A stretch of 64,000 nucleotides of DNA, taken from positions 3,980,037 through 4,044,036 of the forward strand of contig WMCF01000006.1 in assembly GCA_009792885.1 (NCBI GenBank), in the 5' to 3' direction. Below the pieces are notes generated by a model. It was not told where the DNA came from. It did not search any database and was given only the letters and a program-made list of their open reading frames with translations. Made by a program: the position numbers and the translations under genes. Source of the DNA: Eremophila alpestris peregrina (lineage: Eukaryota > Chordata > Aves > Passeriformes > Alaudidae). This document shows, piece by piece, positions 25,301 to 38,480 of this stretch (its first letter is position 1; each line of letters opens with the position of its first letter).

Positions 25301-28300
25301 GTTGTTCTGTATCTTATTAGATGAAATGAGCAAATAAAGGGATGAGAGAGAAACAGGTGATACATATCTACCCCAGTCCTTACTAACTATAATACTTCCA
25401 AAAGCAGAGACATTTCTTGGGTTGCTTTTGTGGAAAAACTTAATGATAAATAGAAATAGATCTAGTATGCTTTGTATCCATCACAGTCCTGGTGAGAGAA
25501 AACCCCAGAACTGTGGCATCCTGAGGGAACAGCTGTGTATTATTTGCATATTAATTATCACTGCATTGATTTAAATTGAGGTATTTGGGAGGCTTCCATT
25601 TTCATTGGAAAATGTGGTGGAAACCTCATTCTTCTTAGATGAGAAGGAAATCTGTGATTGTCCTTGGCACTGCCTTTTCAAGGTACGCATGGAAGGCAGA
25701 ACTCAGTGCAAATACTTGAGGAAGACTAAACTTTCTAAGGTTTGTAAGGAACTTACTTAAAGCTAGTGTGAGTAGTGTGGTGCTGGGAGTTGTCAGTGTA
25801 GCTGCTTACTTAAGTTGGAAATGGGGCATGGGATTTTAGTTTTTTTATTGAAACCAAGGGAAAAGAAAATGATAAATATGCTAAACTTCAGTGTTTTACA
25901 TTTTAATCAAATCCTGCAGCTAGAAAATGAGCATTTACCAAAATGCTGTCAATAAATAAAATTTAGGAAGAGTTATTTTTCTTAGTGTTTTTCTCAGCCT
26001 TTTTTTCTGTTGATTAAATCCATTTTTGTCCATATGCTGGGGTGAATGCTGAAAAATTGCATAGATTTTGACCTGGAAAATTTGGAATTATTTTAAAACA
26101 GTCAAGCACATTCAATATGCAGCATGCAGTTTTGTATTCAAGTTTGGTCTCAAATTGTGTTATTTTGTATTCTGTACTTTTGCTATGAAGCTTTAACATT
26201 ATGAAATAATTTAAATGAAGATTGTCTGTACAGTATTGATCCTTCATGTTATCAAAAGAGCAAATTATATTCTATATATACAAATATATACATTGCCTAC
26301 ATATTCTTCTGGTTGTCAAAGATCTGTGAAAAGCATTTGCATGAAAGTTTTAACATAAGAGCTCCTGCTCTCACAAATAGACCACTAAGGCATGAGTTTG
26401 TTCATATTATGATTTCAAGGCCAGGCCCTTAAACATTCATCTGTACAATAAGGATGCAGAATGCATTCCTTGCTTTATTTTGAACTTCTGCAGTTTGGAG
26501 TCCCTTCATCTGTCCCTGGTACAGTTAGCGTAGGAAGGGGTTTTGTCTTCCTATAAAAGTACTGGACATTTATTGAAATACCTTTCATGGAATGGGATTA
26601 ATACCTTAAACCAAATCAAAATCACAAAAGTTTATTGGAGTAAGAAGCAATTTTCTTTCATTTTAAGCAAATGCTTATGAGCCAAAATAAATAGGCTTAT
26701 CAAGCTTTATTTTTCATTTCCTGCCTGATTCTGTCTGGATTTTAGTCATTGAATTTTTGAAACATCATACTCCAAAAAATCTAACTGTACTTCTACATTT
26801 TTTCTCCCAGTGCAGACTAATCATTTTTCATAATGTTCTCATCACCTGTCTGATCTGCATGTAATTAACTCTATTGTTTAAATGTTCAGTATCTCTACTT
26901 CAGCATGTCAAGTTTTGACTTCATTACTGCTGAATGAAATGTTCCAGTTCCTTATTTTGACTACTTAGCCAAAGATTCAACTCTGTAGAATTGGGAAAGT
27001 ATATCTTAGATAGAATTTGATCTCCATAAGTAGGCCAAATATAAAAATTTTGAATATTAAAAATACATTTGAAAGTTTAGATGTGTATGAGACAGGTTTT
27101 TTTCCCTAGTCCTTTTCTCTTGCTATCTTTGGATATTGCAGATCTTGGATGATTTATTTTAGTTCTTCAAGTCACGCTGCTCTGTGTCTGACACTTATGT
27201 TAAATGCTCTCATTCAGGCACTTGTAGTGAATTATCCTTGTGCTGATATATGTAAGTCATCTTAAATTTCTGTTTATCCATAGGAAGCAATTAAGGGCTC
27301 GATGAGGTGCCTAAGGGGTGTTTGGCTCTGACTGTATGAAAATGTTCAGATTTACACAGCCTGATACTTCTGTGCAGCGTGCCAACCACGTTTATCTCAT
27401 TAGTTTGTCTTCTACAACTGCAGGTGGTCAGGCTGCGAGGAAAGCAGTCAGATTATTTAGATGCCATAATACACACGTACAATATATACATACCATTTTT
27501 GAGGACCTGTGTTGGAAAATTTGGCCACAGCAAATCAGTTGGATAAAATGGTGTTTCACTGATTTCAGTCTTTCTGCAGCTGAGTATACATCTGGGCCAA
27601 CTGTGAAGTAACTTTAATCCAATTTCTTTGAAAGTTCCTAGTATTTGAATTTTTTAATTTAAATGATCCATTAAAACAATTATCAGTGCAAACTGCTGTA
27701 TTCTGAAGTCATACTATAGTGCTTTTGCTTTTGTCCCACACTTTGGGTTTTTTTGCTAGCAAAACTGAATAAGGTCAACCATAAGTAGTCCAATCTGCAT
27801 GATAATCTGGTAACATGAAACTAGGTAAAGTTTAGACTATTTAATATCCAGTACCATAAAGTATTTGATTAATTACAGAACATCCATAGAGTATAATGTA
27901 TATACATGATTATGAAGGGCCAGGGCTTCAGGTTTATTTGCATTATTTTTATTTGTTTATTTGAAATAGGTGAAAGTATTTGATAAAAGCTACAAAGCTT
28001 TTAGAACTTCTGAATATGAACCTGTTGAGAAAATAAACAGATTGTATCTCTTCACATGGAGAAAGGTTTCTCTGTTGGATGTGTTGTGGCAGCATTAGGG
28101 GTATTGGCAGTTATACTTGGGCAGACTTCTTTTAAGGTACAGACTGGATAGTTCCTTGAAATTCAGTGTGGTCTGTGAGGGAGCAGAAAAAGCAGGATCA
28201 GTCTCATCCCTAAAGTAATTCTCAAGCTGATAACTAAATATTGAATTGAATTTTGGAAGAAAATGAAACAAGCTTATTGAGCTTTACGTTGATACAGCAA

Positions 28301-29599
28301 TTATTCTTTTTTCTGTCTTCAACATGGTAAAAACTTGAAAGATGACTGGAACTTCCAAGTTCTACTCCACTAGTTTTACAAAAGAGTGACTGTGTCAATA
28401 CTTAAGGTGTGAGAAATGTGCTTATTTGGAGAGTGTTTGACTGTGAGCTTTCTGCAGCTGCTACATCACACATTGCAGTTAAGCCTCAACCGAGCAGTGC
28501 TGCGGTGTTGATTACAGCTAGTCAAGGCTGCTCCTCTGTACTTAATTGAAGTAGATATTTTCTAAAAGTATGGGTTGCCAGCAACAGCACTAGATTTCAG
28601 AAGTCTCTATTTTATATAATTTTAAACTCTATTATTATATGGGGAAACTCTTTCTTTAAATTGATATTTGTTTTCTCAAATGGAGAAGTGAAATAATTTT
28701 GGATCCTTTTCAATATAATTTCTGAAAGGCTTCATTTTTACTGTACAATTTTACAGACAGTTGAACAGTAATGTTGAGTAGGCTACCTTTTTATTTCTGA
28801 TGTTATATTTTGTTAGACTTGTACTATAAAAACAGTTTGTGTTGAAGTAGGCAGCCATTTTTGTCCTGATGTGCAACTACTGCCTCTTACATAGCTTTTT
28901 GTTTGATTATAAATTCTGCATGGCAGGGACTTCTAGGTATAAAGGAACCTGTGCAAAATAGCACAATTCTGAATCAGTTTTATTCTATGATAGAATTAGA
29001 AATAAAATTATGTCCTCTTCACAGTATTTCTGTTTTTCTCTGTTGATACCTATTTGCAGTAAAATTGTCTGAAGTCAAAAGTGAGATTTTTTTTGTTCTC
29101 TGAAGGCATGAGAAACTTTCTGGAAGGAAATAGACCTGTGTGAAATAAAATTGAAAGTATTTTTATTTGACACTTATCCCAACAAACTCTTCCCACAGCT
29201 ATATTATAGATGTCCAGATATTTACCATCACAGTATCTTACCTTATTACAGTTGTCATTACTCTGGTATTTTCCTTCCTTGAGAATCATTACTTTTCCTT
29301 TTGTTTCACCTCTTTCCATCTCCATTTTTTTTTTTTGTGTAAGTAATTCAGGATTTTCAGAAGAGCATTTGTATGGCAACAACTGAATCAGTTGATGTGC
29401 TGTTTTCCACTACTCATCCTCATGTGGCTTTGTTTGACACTCAGTACACTGAATGGAAAGTGACAAGCCTGCCAGTAATGAAAGTGGTGTCTGTTGAGAT
29501 CAAAAAGTAAATTATGTTTCTCTCAGGAAGCCATTTAAACTGCAGTAGGATTACATGATCCAGTGCTCTTGATGGCCTCCATCTGGATACGCACACTTG
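22346..29599. other. Intron interior, no gene seen
   Basis: Mostly unique AT-rich sequence. It includes a hairpin at 24915-24944, an AT-rich run near 26268-26290 and two stretches (about 27250-27620 and 28440-28560) with a little more CpG and less simple composition than their surroundings. No recognisable coding homology. Confidence 0.55.
24915..24944. repeat. Perfect 10-bp hairpin
   Basis: acttgtgtat (24915-24924) and atacacaagt (24935-24944) are exact reverse complements around a 10-base loop. A copy of the loop-side motif tgtatcatttac also occurs about 30 bases upstream. Confidence 0.85.
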
Positions 29600-30560
29600 A
29601 ATCATAGAATGGTTTGGGTTGGAAGGGACCTTAAAGATCATCTGCTTCCAACTCCCTGCCATAGACAGGGACACCTTCCACTAAAGTAGACTGCTCAAAG
29701 CCCCATCCAGCCATGCCTTGAACACTGCCAGGGATGGGGCATCCACAGCTTCTCTGGACAACCTCTGCCAGTGCCTCAATGTCCTCACATTAAAGAGTTT
29801 ATTCTTACCATCTTATACAAACCCACCCTCATTCATTACTCCTTGTTATGTCAGTACATGCCGTTGTGAAAGTCCTTCTCCAGCTCTTTTGTCAGCCCCT
29901 TTTAGGTATTGGAAGGTGCTAGAAGGTCTCCTCAGAGCCTTCTCTTCTCCAGGCTGAACCAACCCCAGCTCTCTCACCAGTGTCTCGGCCTTTCCTCATA
30001 GGAGAGCTGTTCCATCCTTCTGATCAGCTTTGTGGCCCTCCCTTGGACTTGTTCAAATGGGCCCATGTCCTTCTTATATTTGGGGATTCCGGAGCTGGAC
30101 ACAGCACTGCAGGTGGGGTCTCAGCAGAGCAGAGCAGAGGGGCAGAATCCCCTCCCTGGCCCTGCTGCCCTCACTGCTTTGGATGCAGCCGAGGACACAT
30201 TTGGCTTCCTGGGCTGTGAGTGCCCATGGCTGGGTCATGTCCAGCCTCTCACCCACCAGCACCCCCAAGTCCTTCTGGGCAGGGCTGCTCTGATCTGTTC
30301 ATCCCCAGCCTGTGCTGATACCAGAGATTGCACCAACCCAGGTGCAACAGCTGACACTTGGTCTTGTTAAAGCCTCTTGAGATTCCCATGGACCCATTTC
30401 TTGAGCTTGTCCAGGTCCCTCTGGATGGCATCCCATCCTTCAGGAGTGTCAGTGGTACTACTCAGCTCGGTGTCATCTGTAGAATTCCTGTGTCCAGTCC
30501 CGTTGTTAATGTCGTCATTAAAGAAAGTATCTTAAATGTTGTAGCAAAAATTAAAGCTGT
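29600..30560 (-). mobile_element. CR1 LINE, longest copy in the window (3' ~960 bp with ORF2 C-terminus)
   Basis: The 3' tail lies at 29600 (aatcatagaatggtttgggt on the + strand) and the element runs on the minus strand to about 30560. Every standard reversed CR1 block can be followed in order: gggatggggcatccacagct, ggtattggaaggtgctagaa, ttctccaggctgaacc, tcagctttgtggccctccct, cacccaccagcacccccaag, and cctctggatggcatcccatc. Minus-strand peptides include FNKTKCQLLHLG and MGVLVGERLDMTQPWALTAQ, from the C-terminal part of the ORF2 reverse transcriptase protein. The 5' end corresponds to the RT region (the reversed equivalent of NIFINDL near 30500-30540). Frames are interrupted and the copy is dead. 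Its higher GC content explains the many overlapping spurious open frames at 30030-30370. Confidence 0.93.
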
Positions 30561-31204
30561 TCTGGGACAAAACCCTTTTTGTGATGTTTAGTAGAGCTAA
30601 AGTACATAGCTCAGGAGTAGGTTGTGCTGAACTGATTTTGGTATGGAAGTTGAAAGATGAAAGAAGTTGGAAGATGAAAAACTTCAGTTTTCTGATGGAG
30701 ATGTTTTGAAGCAAATTGAACTAGCATGAATAAATATAAAATGACTAACAACAGAGGTAAAACCAATAAAAGAATAAAATAACTGTTTTCTAAAGATAAA
30801 GCTATCATAGTTATAGTATAATTTATATAAAATGTTTTTTTAGTGATCTCTCAGTGGAGCAGCCAGCTGAAGTGATTGCTTTTATCATGGCCAAAGTCCT
30901 CCTGTAGGTTGGATTTTGGGTTTGTATTGTTACTAATTCTCAGTGTATTGGTATTTCATTGTCCTGTCAGTGGTAGGTTACAGCTTGCACTTCAGAAATT
31001 CTTTTAAAATCATTTACTCTTCCTGATCTCTTGCTTTTCTAGCTTAATCCTAGCCTACACAGCCCAGGGTAAACTCTAATCAGCAGTGGATTAGTAATAC
31101 AAAAATGAAACTGAACTACTTTCAGGGCAGGGGTGAGTCAGCAAAGAGAAAACAAACTTCTGAAAGTGTTGTGCAGACAGTGTCTGATGGTCTAGGGAAA
31201 TCAA

Positions 31205-31318
31205 GTCTCCCTAAGATTTGAAACCATATTAGATGGCTTCTGTGAAGAGCAGGGAGTTGGGACTCAATGATCCATATGGATTCTTTCCAACTTGACATAT
31301 TTTGTGATTCTGTAACTC
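31205..31318 (+). mobile_element. CR1 LINE 3' tail
   Basis: Sense-oriented terminal region: gcagggagttgggactcaat, gatccatatggattctttcc, aacttgacatattttgtgat and tctgtaac. This corresponds to the final ~100 bases of CR1. Confidence 0.8.
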
Positions 31319-34300
31319 AAAACAGATTTTCACAGAATGTGCCTGTCTTTCTGTGGAAGCCGCTTTACAGCAAAAGAACAAGTGGGTCCATTACCCAGGG
31401 GATGACTTGTCTGGTTTGCAGCACTGAATAAAAAAGTCTACTTATGTGAGGCATCTCATTAAAGAAAACATACATTTCTGAAGTCTGTATTTATTTCTCT
31501 GCATAGCAGAAAATGAAATCTGAAGAATTTACTCAATATAATCTTGTGAATTTTAGGCATTATAACTCTGCCTTGAGGCTGTTGTATCCTTAAATCTTTT
31601 TTCTGTCCCATGGCTGTGTTGCTGAATTGATCTTTATTTCTTACAAGCATGGTTTAAGGAAAGGCAAGCCAAATTTTCATACAACTGCCTAATTTTACTG
31701 TTTAACGCAAATTGTTTTCCCTTTCTTATAAAGTTTTATCTGTATCTTCAGATAGTGATGTGGCAGAGTGATTGTGAGTGTTTGGTCAAGTGGCTTAAAA
31801 GAAGAGTGGGATTGCCAGTTAATCCCTTTATTGATTTTGCTCTTTGCAGACAGGACATCTATGCTGCCAGTAAAGATAAGCAGGCTACGTAAGCTGGGAG
31901 ATGCTGAACACTGTCCCCTCCAGAGGTGCCAGCTCAGTAAACATTTTAGTTAGGGAGTGGTGCAGCTGTGGGGAAAATTAGATACAAAAACTTTGAGCAA
32001 AACCAGCTAAGCACTATTTGCTCAATGATATTCCTCTGACAGTGAAGTCTGTGTAACTAATGAGGAGACTTATGATCTTACTTAAAATACTCTTGAAAGT
32101 CATTTAGATACAATGCCAAGTCGTTTTCAGATACATGGCTATAATTAAGACCTACCAAACATTCTACTGAGTGTGGGGGGGTGAATATGACTAGGGAGCT
32201 AGGTAATTCTGTGAGAAAAGGAAGCTGAAAATTATTGTCAAATTCCCTTCAGAAGTGCATGTAAAATATGGAGCAAAATGCTAAGAGATGTTGTTATCAG
32301 TCAGATTGTTACCAGTCTTAGCAACTTAGACGCAGAAGCCATTTCTCCTTTGGACTATGACTTTCTAACTCAAACTAGGAAACAGGATGAAAAGAGAAGC
32401 CTGTCTGGGCTGTGGCCTATGGGTTTTAATTTCTCTTTGGATATGCTGTCCTCTCAGTAAGCTGGTAGAAGAAAATGGTCTGATTAGTTCAGCTAGATAG
32501 GGAAGTAGTTAAAGCAGTGATGTGCACACTTTCGTATTTTGGCCACAAATGTAGCACATGGAAGGATTTGACTACTGAGCAAGAAGGAAACAATTGAGCT
32601 GAACGTCTCCAGGTACATTTTCACATTGCAGACATTTTGTTTTGGTTTTTGGTGGTAATTATTTTTAAGGCCTATAAGCAGACCAGCAAGATACTAGCTC
32701 TAGTGACAAACTGTGGTACAATGAATTTCCTGCTATGGACTGTCCACATGGAGAATTCACTGGAGAACTGACACATACCTCTGTGTGCTGTGTTTGTGGC
32801 ATTCTGAAGATCACTCATCTGATGGGGGCATTTAGGTAGGATTTTATGCAAATTTAAGAGTGACAGGAAGTCTGATTATGTTTCTGTAGCAGCTCTACTT
32901 GTTGAAGAGCAAGCTCTGCTTTCTTAGGGGAGGCAGGGGAAGTGCAGTCAGCATCACACAAAAGGTAGGAGCTCATGTAAAAAATGTGTGAAAACTGATC
33001 TTACCCATCTGCATTTTTAGGTTAGCATGAGAGAGAATTTAAAATTTGAATAGTTAAATACCATATTTAATGTATACTGAGTGAAAAAAATAAAAAATTG
33101 ATTGTCAGTCTCTTAAAATGAGGCCCACTGCTGCAAAGTTGGTTTGCAACTTACTTTCAAAATACTTTTTTAATTTATTGATGAGGAAATACATTTTTCC
33201 TCAAGCAGAGGTAGGTTGCTGTGCAAAGAGCCAAATGTACCGAGCTGTTTCAAGGTACCAGAAGTGATAAGCAGGTTGCAAGTAAGTGTTTTGAAAATGG
33301 CAAGGTAGCAAAAGTATTCCTTGCAAATGTTTTGAGATGTTTTCACGGTGTATTGGAAAGAGAAATAAATTAAATACTCAGGGCCATCAAAGTATAACTT
33401 CTGTGCTGGTTTGTATACTTGCATCCTAGTGCCTCTTTTTCTTTTCAATAAGGGTGAAACATTGCTTTGCTTTCAATTGTCTCTTAAGAAATTGCTTCAT
33501 AGCTGGAATTAGTCACTCCAGGCATTTTCTTTGCTAGTGCTTCAAATAAGCATAAAAGCTACAATATTAATGATGTCTTGAGTGTTACTCATGATTTGTG
33601 GCTTGATAAGCTGATCCTCACAAAGGCTTTCAGATTTCTGACTGGTTTTTAAAGGACTGGAGAGAGGTTGCTGAGTGGTAGCAGCTTGTTGTGCTTTCTG
33701 GACTGCATTTAGTCAAAATTAGCAAATTTTTAATCTTTGTTTTGTCTCATCCACTCTTACCAAGTGTAATAAGCATCAAACTGTTAGTCTTGAGATACCA
33801 ATGGAGCTGTGTGAGAATTAAGTCCTCTGTGGATTGATTATAATGACTGCACCAGACTGCAGAGTTAGGACTTCAAAGATTGCTTGTCATAATAAAGGCA
33901 GCTTTAAAGTGTTAGAAATAAGGAAAAATTTACAGCCTATTTAAATTAATTAAATCCTTGTGGTGTTACAGTTTTGGCATTATTGCTTTATTTTGGGATT
34001 TTTTTTTGTGTTTTTCCTTCCCCTGGCTAACTGAAATACTGCAACTTACTCTGAGGGGGAAGATGCTTAGAAATGGCTGTATGACCTGCTTCTATGGGTG
34101 TACTTGCTAAAATCATGCCATGAGAAGGAGTGATGGATAAAACCATGTCATTTTCTTTCTCCTCACTGAAGGACTTTCTATATTACGCTGGAATTATTGA
34201 GTGATTTGTCTCATCCAAAAACTTACCAATACTTGACAGTGTATGAAATGCCTTGTGATAACAAAAGGGAGGGATAAAAGCAGAATGTTCCTTAGCACAA

Positions 34301-36239
34301 AAACTGTTCTTTATTTCATTTTTAATAGATCCTTCAAGGTCTTTGGGAAAGGATCTCAAAGACCTGTTCCTAATCTGTCAGCATTTGGTGCTGCTAAATA
34401 TAGAATTTCTTCCTATACTTTTTGTTTTTTCATACTGTAGCTGAAGTATTATTGTTACAGTGAGCTGTAATCAATATTATATAATGCATGCAAATTACAT
34501 AACCACATTTTATAAAACTAAACCATTAAAAAATTACTTTGCTAATTAAGTATAATTACCCAGTAAACATACTGAGTATTTCCATCCGTAGGGGTAAAAC
34601 ACTAAACTTTCATTGAAACAAATTGAGAGCATTACCACCCATGTATGGATATTTGTTCCTGACACTGAGAGCAAAATTTTGACCCTATGTGTTGTCTGAC
34701 CGTGTTAACAGATCTCCAAATTCTCCATGGTGTTCATCTGTGCCTAACATATAGAATAGGGTTTCTTTCTGTGACTTGATGTTTACATTCAAGATGATCC
34801 AACTATGAGTTTTTGTGTCCAAAAACCAACAGTCAATACTGATCTACCTTGTCATAAGCCCCCTTTTACTTAAATCCAGATCTACTATAGTTTTTGTCCT
34901 TTTATTTATGTTGGAAATTCTACTAGTCCATTCTGATACCATTTGATGATACTGTTCTCCTGTAAGTATTTTCATTGTTCACTTGTCTTGTTTCTTTCAT
35001 GACTTTTTTTTCCGGAAGGAAACTAATTAAATTCTTGCTCATCTGATTTATAAACAGCAGTATCATCTCTTGTAATTGAAAAAAAATTGTGGCAATTTTG
35101 TGTTTCACTTGTTTTCTAAATTGATTCTTACACTGACAATGGGTAGATCAATATTCTGACTCCATGGTTGTAATCACATCCTTAAATCACTATTTACAAA
35201 GCTCTTGACAAGGAATAAAGTGCTCCCTTCGTTTAGGTTGAGAGCAAACCAGTGCTCCAACATTCAGATCAGTGTTCTGGGAACACCAAAGTAATGTAAG
35301 ATCTTTCCTATACTTTGTTTTTTATTTTCCTATATTTTGTTTTACAAAACTACTCTAGATTTGAATATTACATTATAAATAACAGTGAGATCCAGAGTTA
35401 ACAATGAAATCAATGGAGGAATTTTTTGGACAGTAAAAAGTTAGGGGTTGGATGAATTTCGAAATACTGGAATTTACCTTTTTTCTATGCTAGTTTACAA
35501 GTTTGGGTTTTTTTTAGTTAGCTTGCAACTAATTGAAAATCATTTTTTAGTAACATGAGGACCACAGACAGCAAATATACATAATAATTTCCACAAGAAT
35601 AGTCCAATAAATTTTAATTAAGGCGAGTATTTATATCAAAGTATGGAGGTAGTATTACATACTTTGAAGTTTTTTTGGGGTTTTTTTGTTGCCTTTATTA
35701 GTTGATATGGTGGCTATAATAAAATGGCACTATAACAAAGTAATATCTTGTGCTTGATATTTAGTATTGCCTTTTATTCTGCAGGAGTTCATACTGCTTT
35801 TTAAAGTATATTTACACATAATCATTTCTCTGTCCACTTAAAAGCATTACCAAAGGTAGAGTTGGTGTGGGGGAAAAGCCACCCCTAAAACAGAATGCAG
35901 AGTATTTGAAGATAGCCAGAAAAAAAGTTTCTGCTCACACAACACAAGCCCAGTTCCTTATTTAGAAAAAAATATTTGAAGGGTGATTTTGTAGGTGAAA
36001 AACCAGTATTTGGAATTTAAACCTCAGTCCCTCAAGGAGCATGTCCAACCTGAGTTCCCTTATTCCTGTGTAAGTGCTGTAAGCACTAGGTCATTATTTC
36101 CTCTCTCTCATCAAGGGAAAAAGATAATGGTGATTGCTTTGAAAATTACAGATAAAGGATAATATGTGTTGGTACAAATTTCTGATATGCAAGCACGTAT
36201 ATTTGTTGGGTATTGATTTACTTGGGTCACACAAAACTA
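31319..36239. other. Intron interior, no gene seen
   Basis: AT-rich, unique-looking. A few T runs (for example near 35505-35520 and 35670-35690). No recognisable gene, RNA or transposon. Confidence 0.55.
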
Positions 36240-36387
36240 AGTAAGGACGCCCCTCCCTTGGGCGTGCAGTGAGCGTTCCCAGAACCCGTGGCAAAGCGAG
36301 ACCCACGCAGGAAGCCCCAGGCTGGCGTGAGCAGGGCTGATGGGATGCTGGGAGAGGACAGTGCTCCAGACACCAGCCGTGCCTGAA
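36240..36387. other. CpG-rich patch inside the intron
   Basis: At least eight CpGs fall within about 150 bases (for example gacgcccc, gggcgtgc, gagcgttc, acccgtgg, aagcgag, ccacgcag, ggcgtgag, gccgtg), in an intron that is otherwise almost CpG-free. The solo LTR at 36388 is inserted at its edge, and the sequence after the LTR (gaggcgaggtc, gcacgtgatc) continues with milder GC enrichment. Its origin is unknown: a small CpG island, an unmethylated regulatory element or part of an older GC-rich transposon. Confidence 0.5.
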
Positions 36388-36852
36388 TGTGGGAAATGGG
36401 CTTGTAAGGAATTCTCAAAGCTTGACAGAGAGCTCACAAAGTATGCATCTGTATGCAAACCTTGAGATAGAAAATGCTGATTTAGAAATGCCATGCAATA
36501 GGACAGACATTGTTGAGAGAGAAGTGGAACTGGAGACAAGGTTTAAAGGATGGCCTTGCAAATAAGACTAGATATTTTGGAGAAATAGAACTATGAAGGA
36601 TGCATTGTATTAGAACCCAAGGGGAGTAGTTTTTTGGCTTTAAAGCATTAACAGCATTGTGTGGCAAAAGGTGACAGGCCATGAAACACAATGTATTGTA
36701 ATTAGGAAATAGTTGGCTTCTGATTGTAATGGCACCAACTGTAACATCTGTACTGTCTCACCCTTCACCATGAGACTGAAAATAGAATAAAAGGTTTTAA
36801 AACACCTCTCAGTTGTCCCATCTCTGGGTCAGTATAAGGGTATATTCCGACA
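36388..36852 (+). mobile_element. Solo LTR, class II (ERVK-type), sense to SLC36A4
   Basis: A 465-bp unit begins TGTGGGAAAT and ends ATTCCGACA, with the TG...CA ends of a retroviral LTR. It is flanked by a perfect 6-bp target-site duplication, CCTGAA, at 36382-36387 and 36853-36858. Six-base duplications are typical of class II (beta/alpha-like, ERVK) avian endogenous retroviruses. AATAAA at 36786-36791 sets the orientation as +, leaving about 60 bases to the 3' end. No internal retroviral sequence lies between the duplications, so this is the product of LTR-LTR recombination. It contains essentially one CpG (the terminal CCGACA), which fits ageing by methylation decay. Confidence 0.9.
36786..36791 (+). 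terminator. LTR poly(A) signal on the SLC36A4 sense strand
   Basis: AATAAA within the solo LTR, in the gene's transcriptional direction and inside its last intron. It is the expected R-region polyadenylation hexamer of the element. Confidence 0.6.
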
Positions 36853-36858
36853 CCTGAA

Positions 36859-37859
36859 TTTCCTGTGCTGAGCTGGAGGCGAGGTCACCTGTGTGATGGA
36901 GCATGCTGCTCTCTTTGAACTTAATTTTGTGAGGTGAAATACCAACAAAATAAGACTAAAACCATCTGCAGATGGCTGCATTTTTTGATGAATTTGGACT
37001 GCAGGCCATAATTCAGTACTTAATCTGCCTAAGCCTGTCAGCACAGGGAGCTGAACCTCAACCAGCTACTGCACGTGATCCTCCCCAGGAAGCCAAGGCT
37101 CTTGGCAGCTTCTTGTTTCTATATCATCAATCACCACAGCAGGCTTTAATCAGCCTGTGACACCAGCTGTTGCAAAGCATTATTTTGGAAATGCATTGAC
37201 CATCCCACTGCAGTGTGATTGTTGGTGATTGTTATCTTTTTAAGGGCATTATTTTTTAAGTTACTTTCATGTGTTGCAGCAAGCTCTGAAGTTATTTATT
37301 ACTATGTCAGTATTAATAGAGTACATGCCATATGTTATACCCAAAACCTCTGCTTTTCACAGCCCAAAATAAGTAGGCCAATTCAGATACTGTAAAACAA
37401 CATGAAAATCCATGTATTTGCTTTTTGTGAAAAACTTTTAACATAGTGTGAGATCAGAGTGTGGCTTCCCATCTGAAAATGGCTAACATTTCTCTGTGGA
37501 ATAAAGCATTTTATCTTGTAAAGTACTTGGCACTGCTGTTATTTAAATACTATGATGTGTAATCTGATAAACAGGAATTAATATATTTTTAAGCCATTTT
37601 CCATAAAAGTACTATGAAGTATCGCTGTTAAAATATCAAATTTAATCCAGTTTTGAATCAGGATTAAAAATTAATGATGTAAATTAATGTTTACTTAAAT
37701 GTGATGTCAGCTCACTTTCAACACTGGTACTTTTGTGATACAGGGACATATTTAGCTATTAGTGTTGTCGTGAGTGCATTATCATTTTCTAGATTTAAAG
37801 AACATAATTCATGTCATCTTAAGTGATCATTTTGTGTTTTTATCAGTTACAGGAAGCTT
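36859..37859. other. Intron interior, no gene seen
   Basis: Follows the solo LTR. The first 250 bases are slightly GC-enriched and may belong to the same unit as the CpG patch before the LTR; the remainder is AT-rich. No coding homology. Confidence 0.5.
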
Positions 37860-38480
37860 TTACTTTCCTTACTAGCTGTAGGATTTTTACCAGCGTCCAG
37901 GTAGAGCCCAACCCATTAACAATTATTGTTTGGTCCGTTGAGATTTTTTACTTAGCCTGTTCTCCCTCCATTCAGACACAAGAATGCCATGGCAGACATT
38001 GTCAAAGACCTTTTCAAAATTGAGGTAAATGACATCTACTGCTCTCCTCTCATCCATAAATCCAGACATTGTATCAAAGAAGGCTGTCAGGATGGTCAGA
38101 CATGATTTCTCCTACATAAATCCATTAATTCTCTGTTCCCAGATTCCCTTTTCTCCTTCAAGTGCCCTGAAATATGCTTCAAGATGACTTGCTCCATGAT
38201 TTTTCCAAGGGCCAAAGCAAATATTACTTTGTATTTCCCTGTATTATTCTTCTGGCCTTTCTTGACAGCATTTAATTTCCCTTGTTCCCAGAGATTTCTC
38301 CCAAATTCCATGACTTTTAAAAGATAATACAGAGTGGTATTAGAAGGACATTGGCCAGTTCTCTTCAACACTCTTTAATGCAACCCTTCATGTTCTGTAT
38401 ATCCTTATGGTTTGAGTAGTCTCAAATAACCCCTGATTCAATCTTCATCTCCTGATGGAAATTCTTCTTATTGAGGTCTT
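37860..38480 (-). mobile_element. CR1-type LINE, internal reverse transcriptase fragment
   Basis: Minus-strand translation gives the CR1 RT order of motifs with broken frames: a GKIMEQVILKHISGHL-like stretch (CR1: GKIMEQILLEAxLRH), then KSCLT-like and AFFDTM, then RRAVDVIYLNFEKVFDNVCH, matching the RT core VDVVYLDFSKAFDTVSH. The acidic residue of the YLDF motif is replaced by N, so this copy is inactive. Unlike other CR1 copies here it lacks the 3' tail. The sequence up to about 38780 may be a more decayed part of the same element, but I could not confirm this. Confidence 0.75.

Noticed and set aside
30030..30370. Overlapping open frames of 79-112 codons on the + strand
   Set aside because: They are antisense shadows of the CR1 ORF2 remnant, whose real coding direction is the minus strand.
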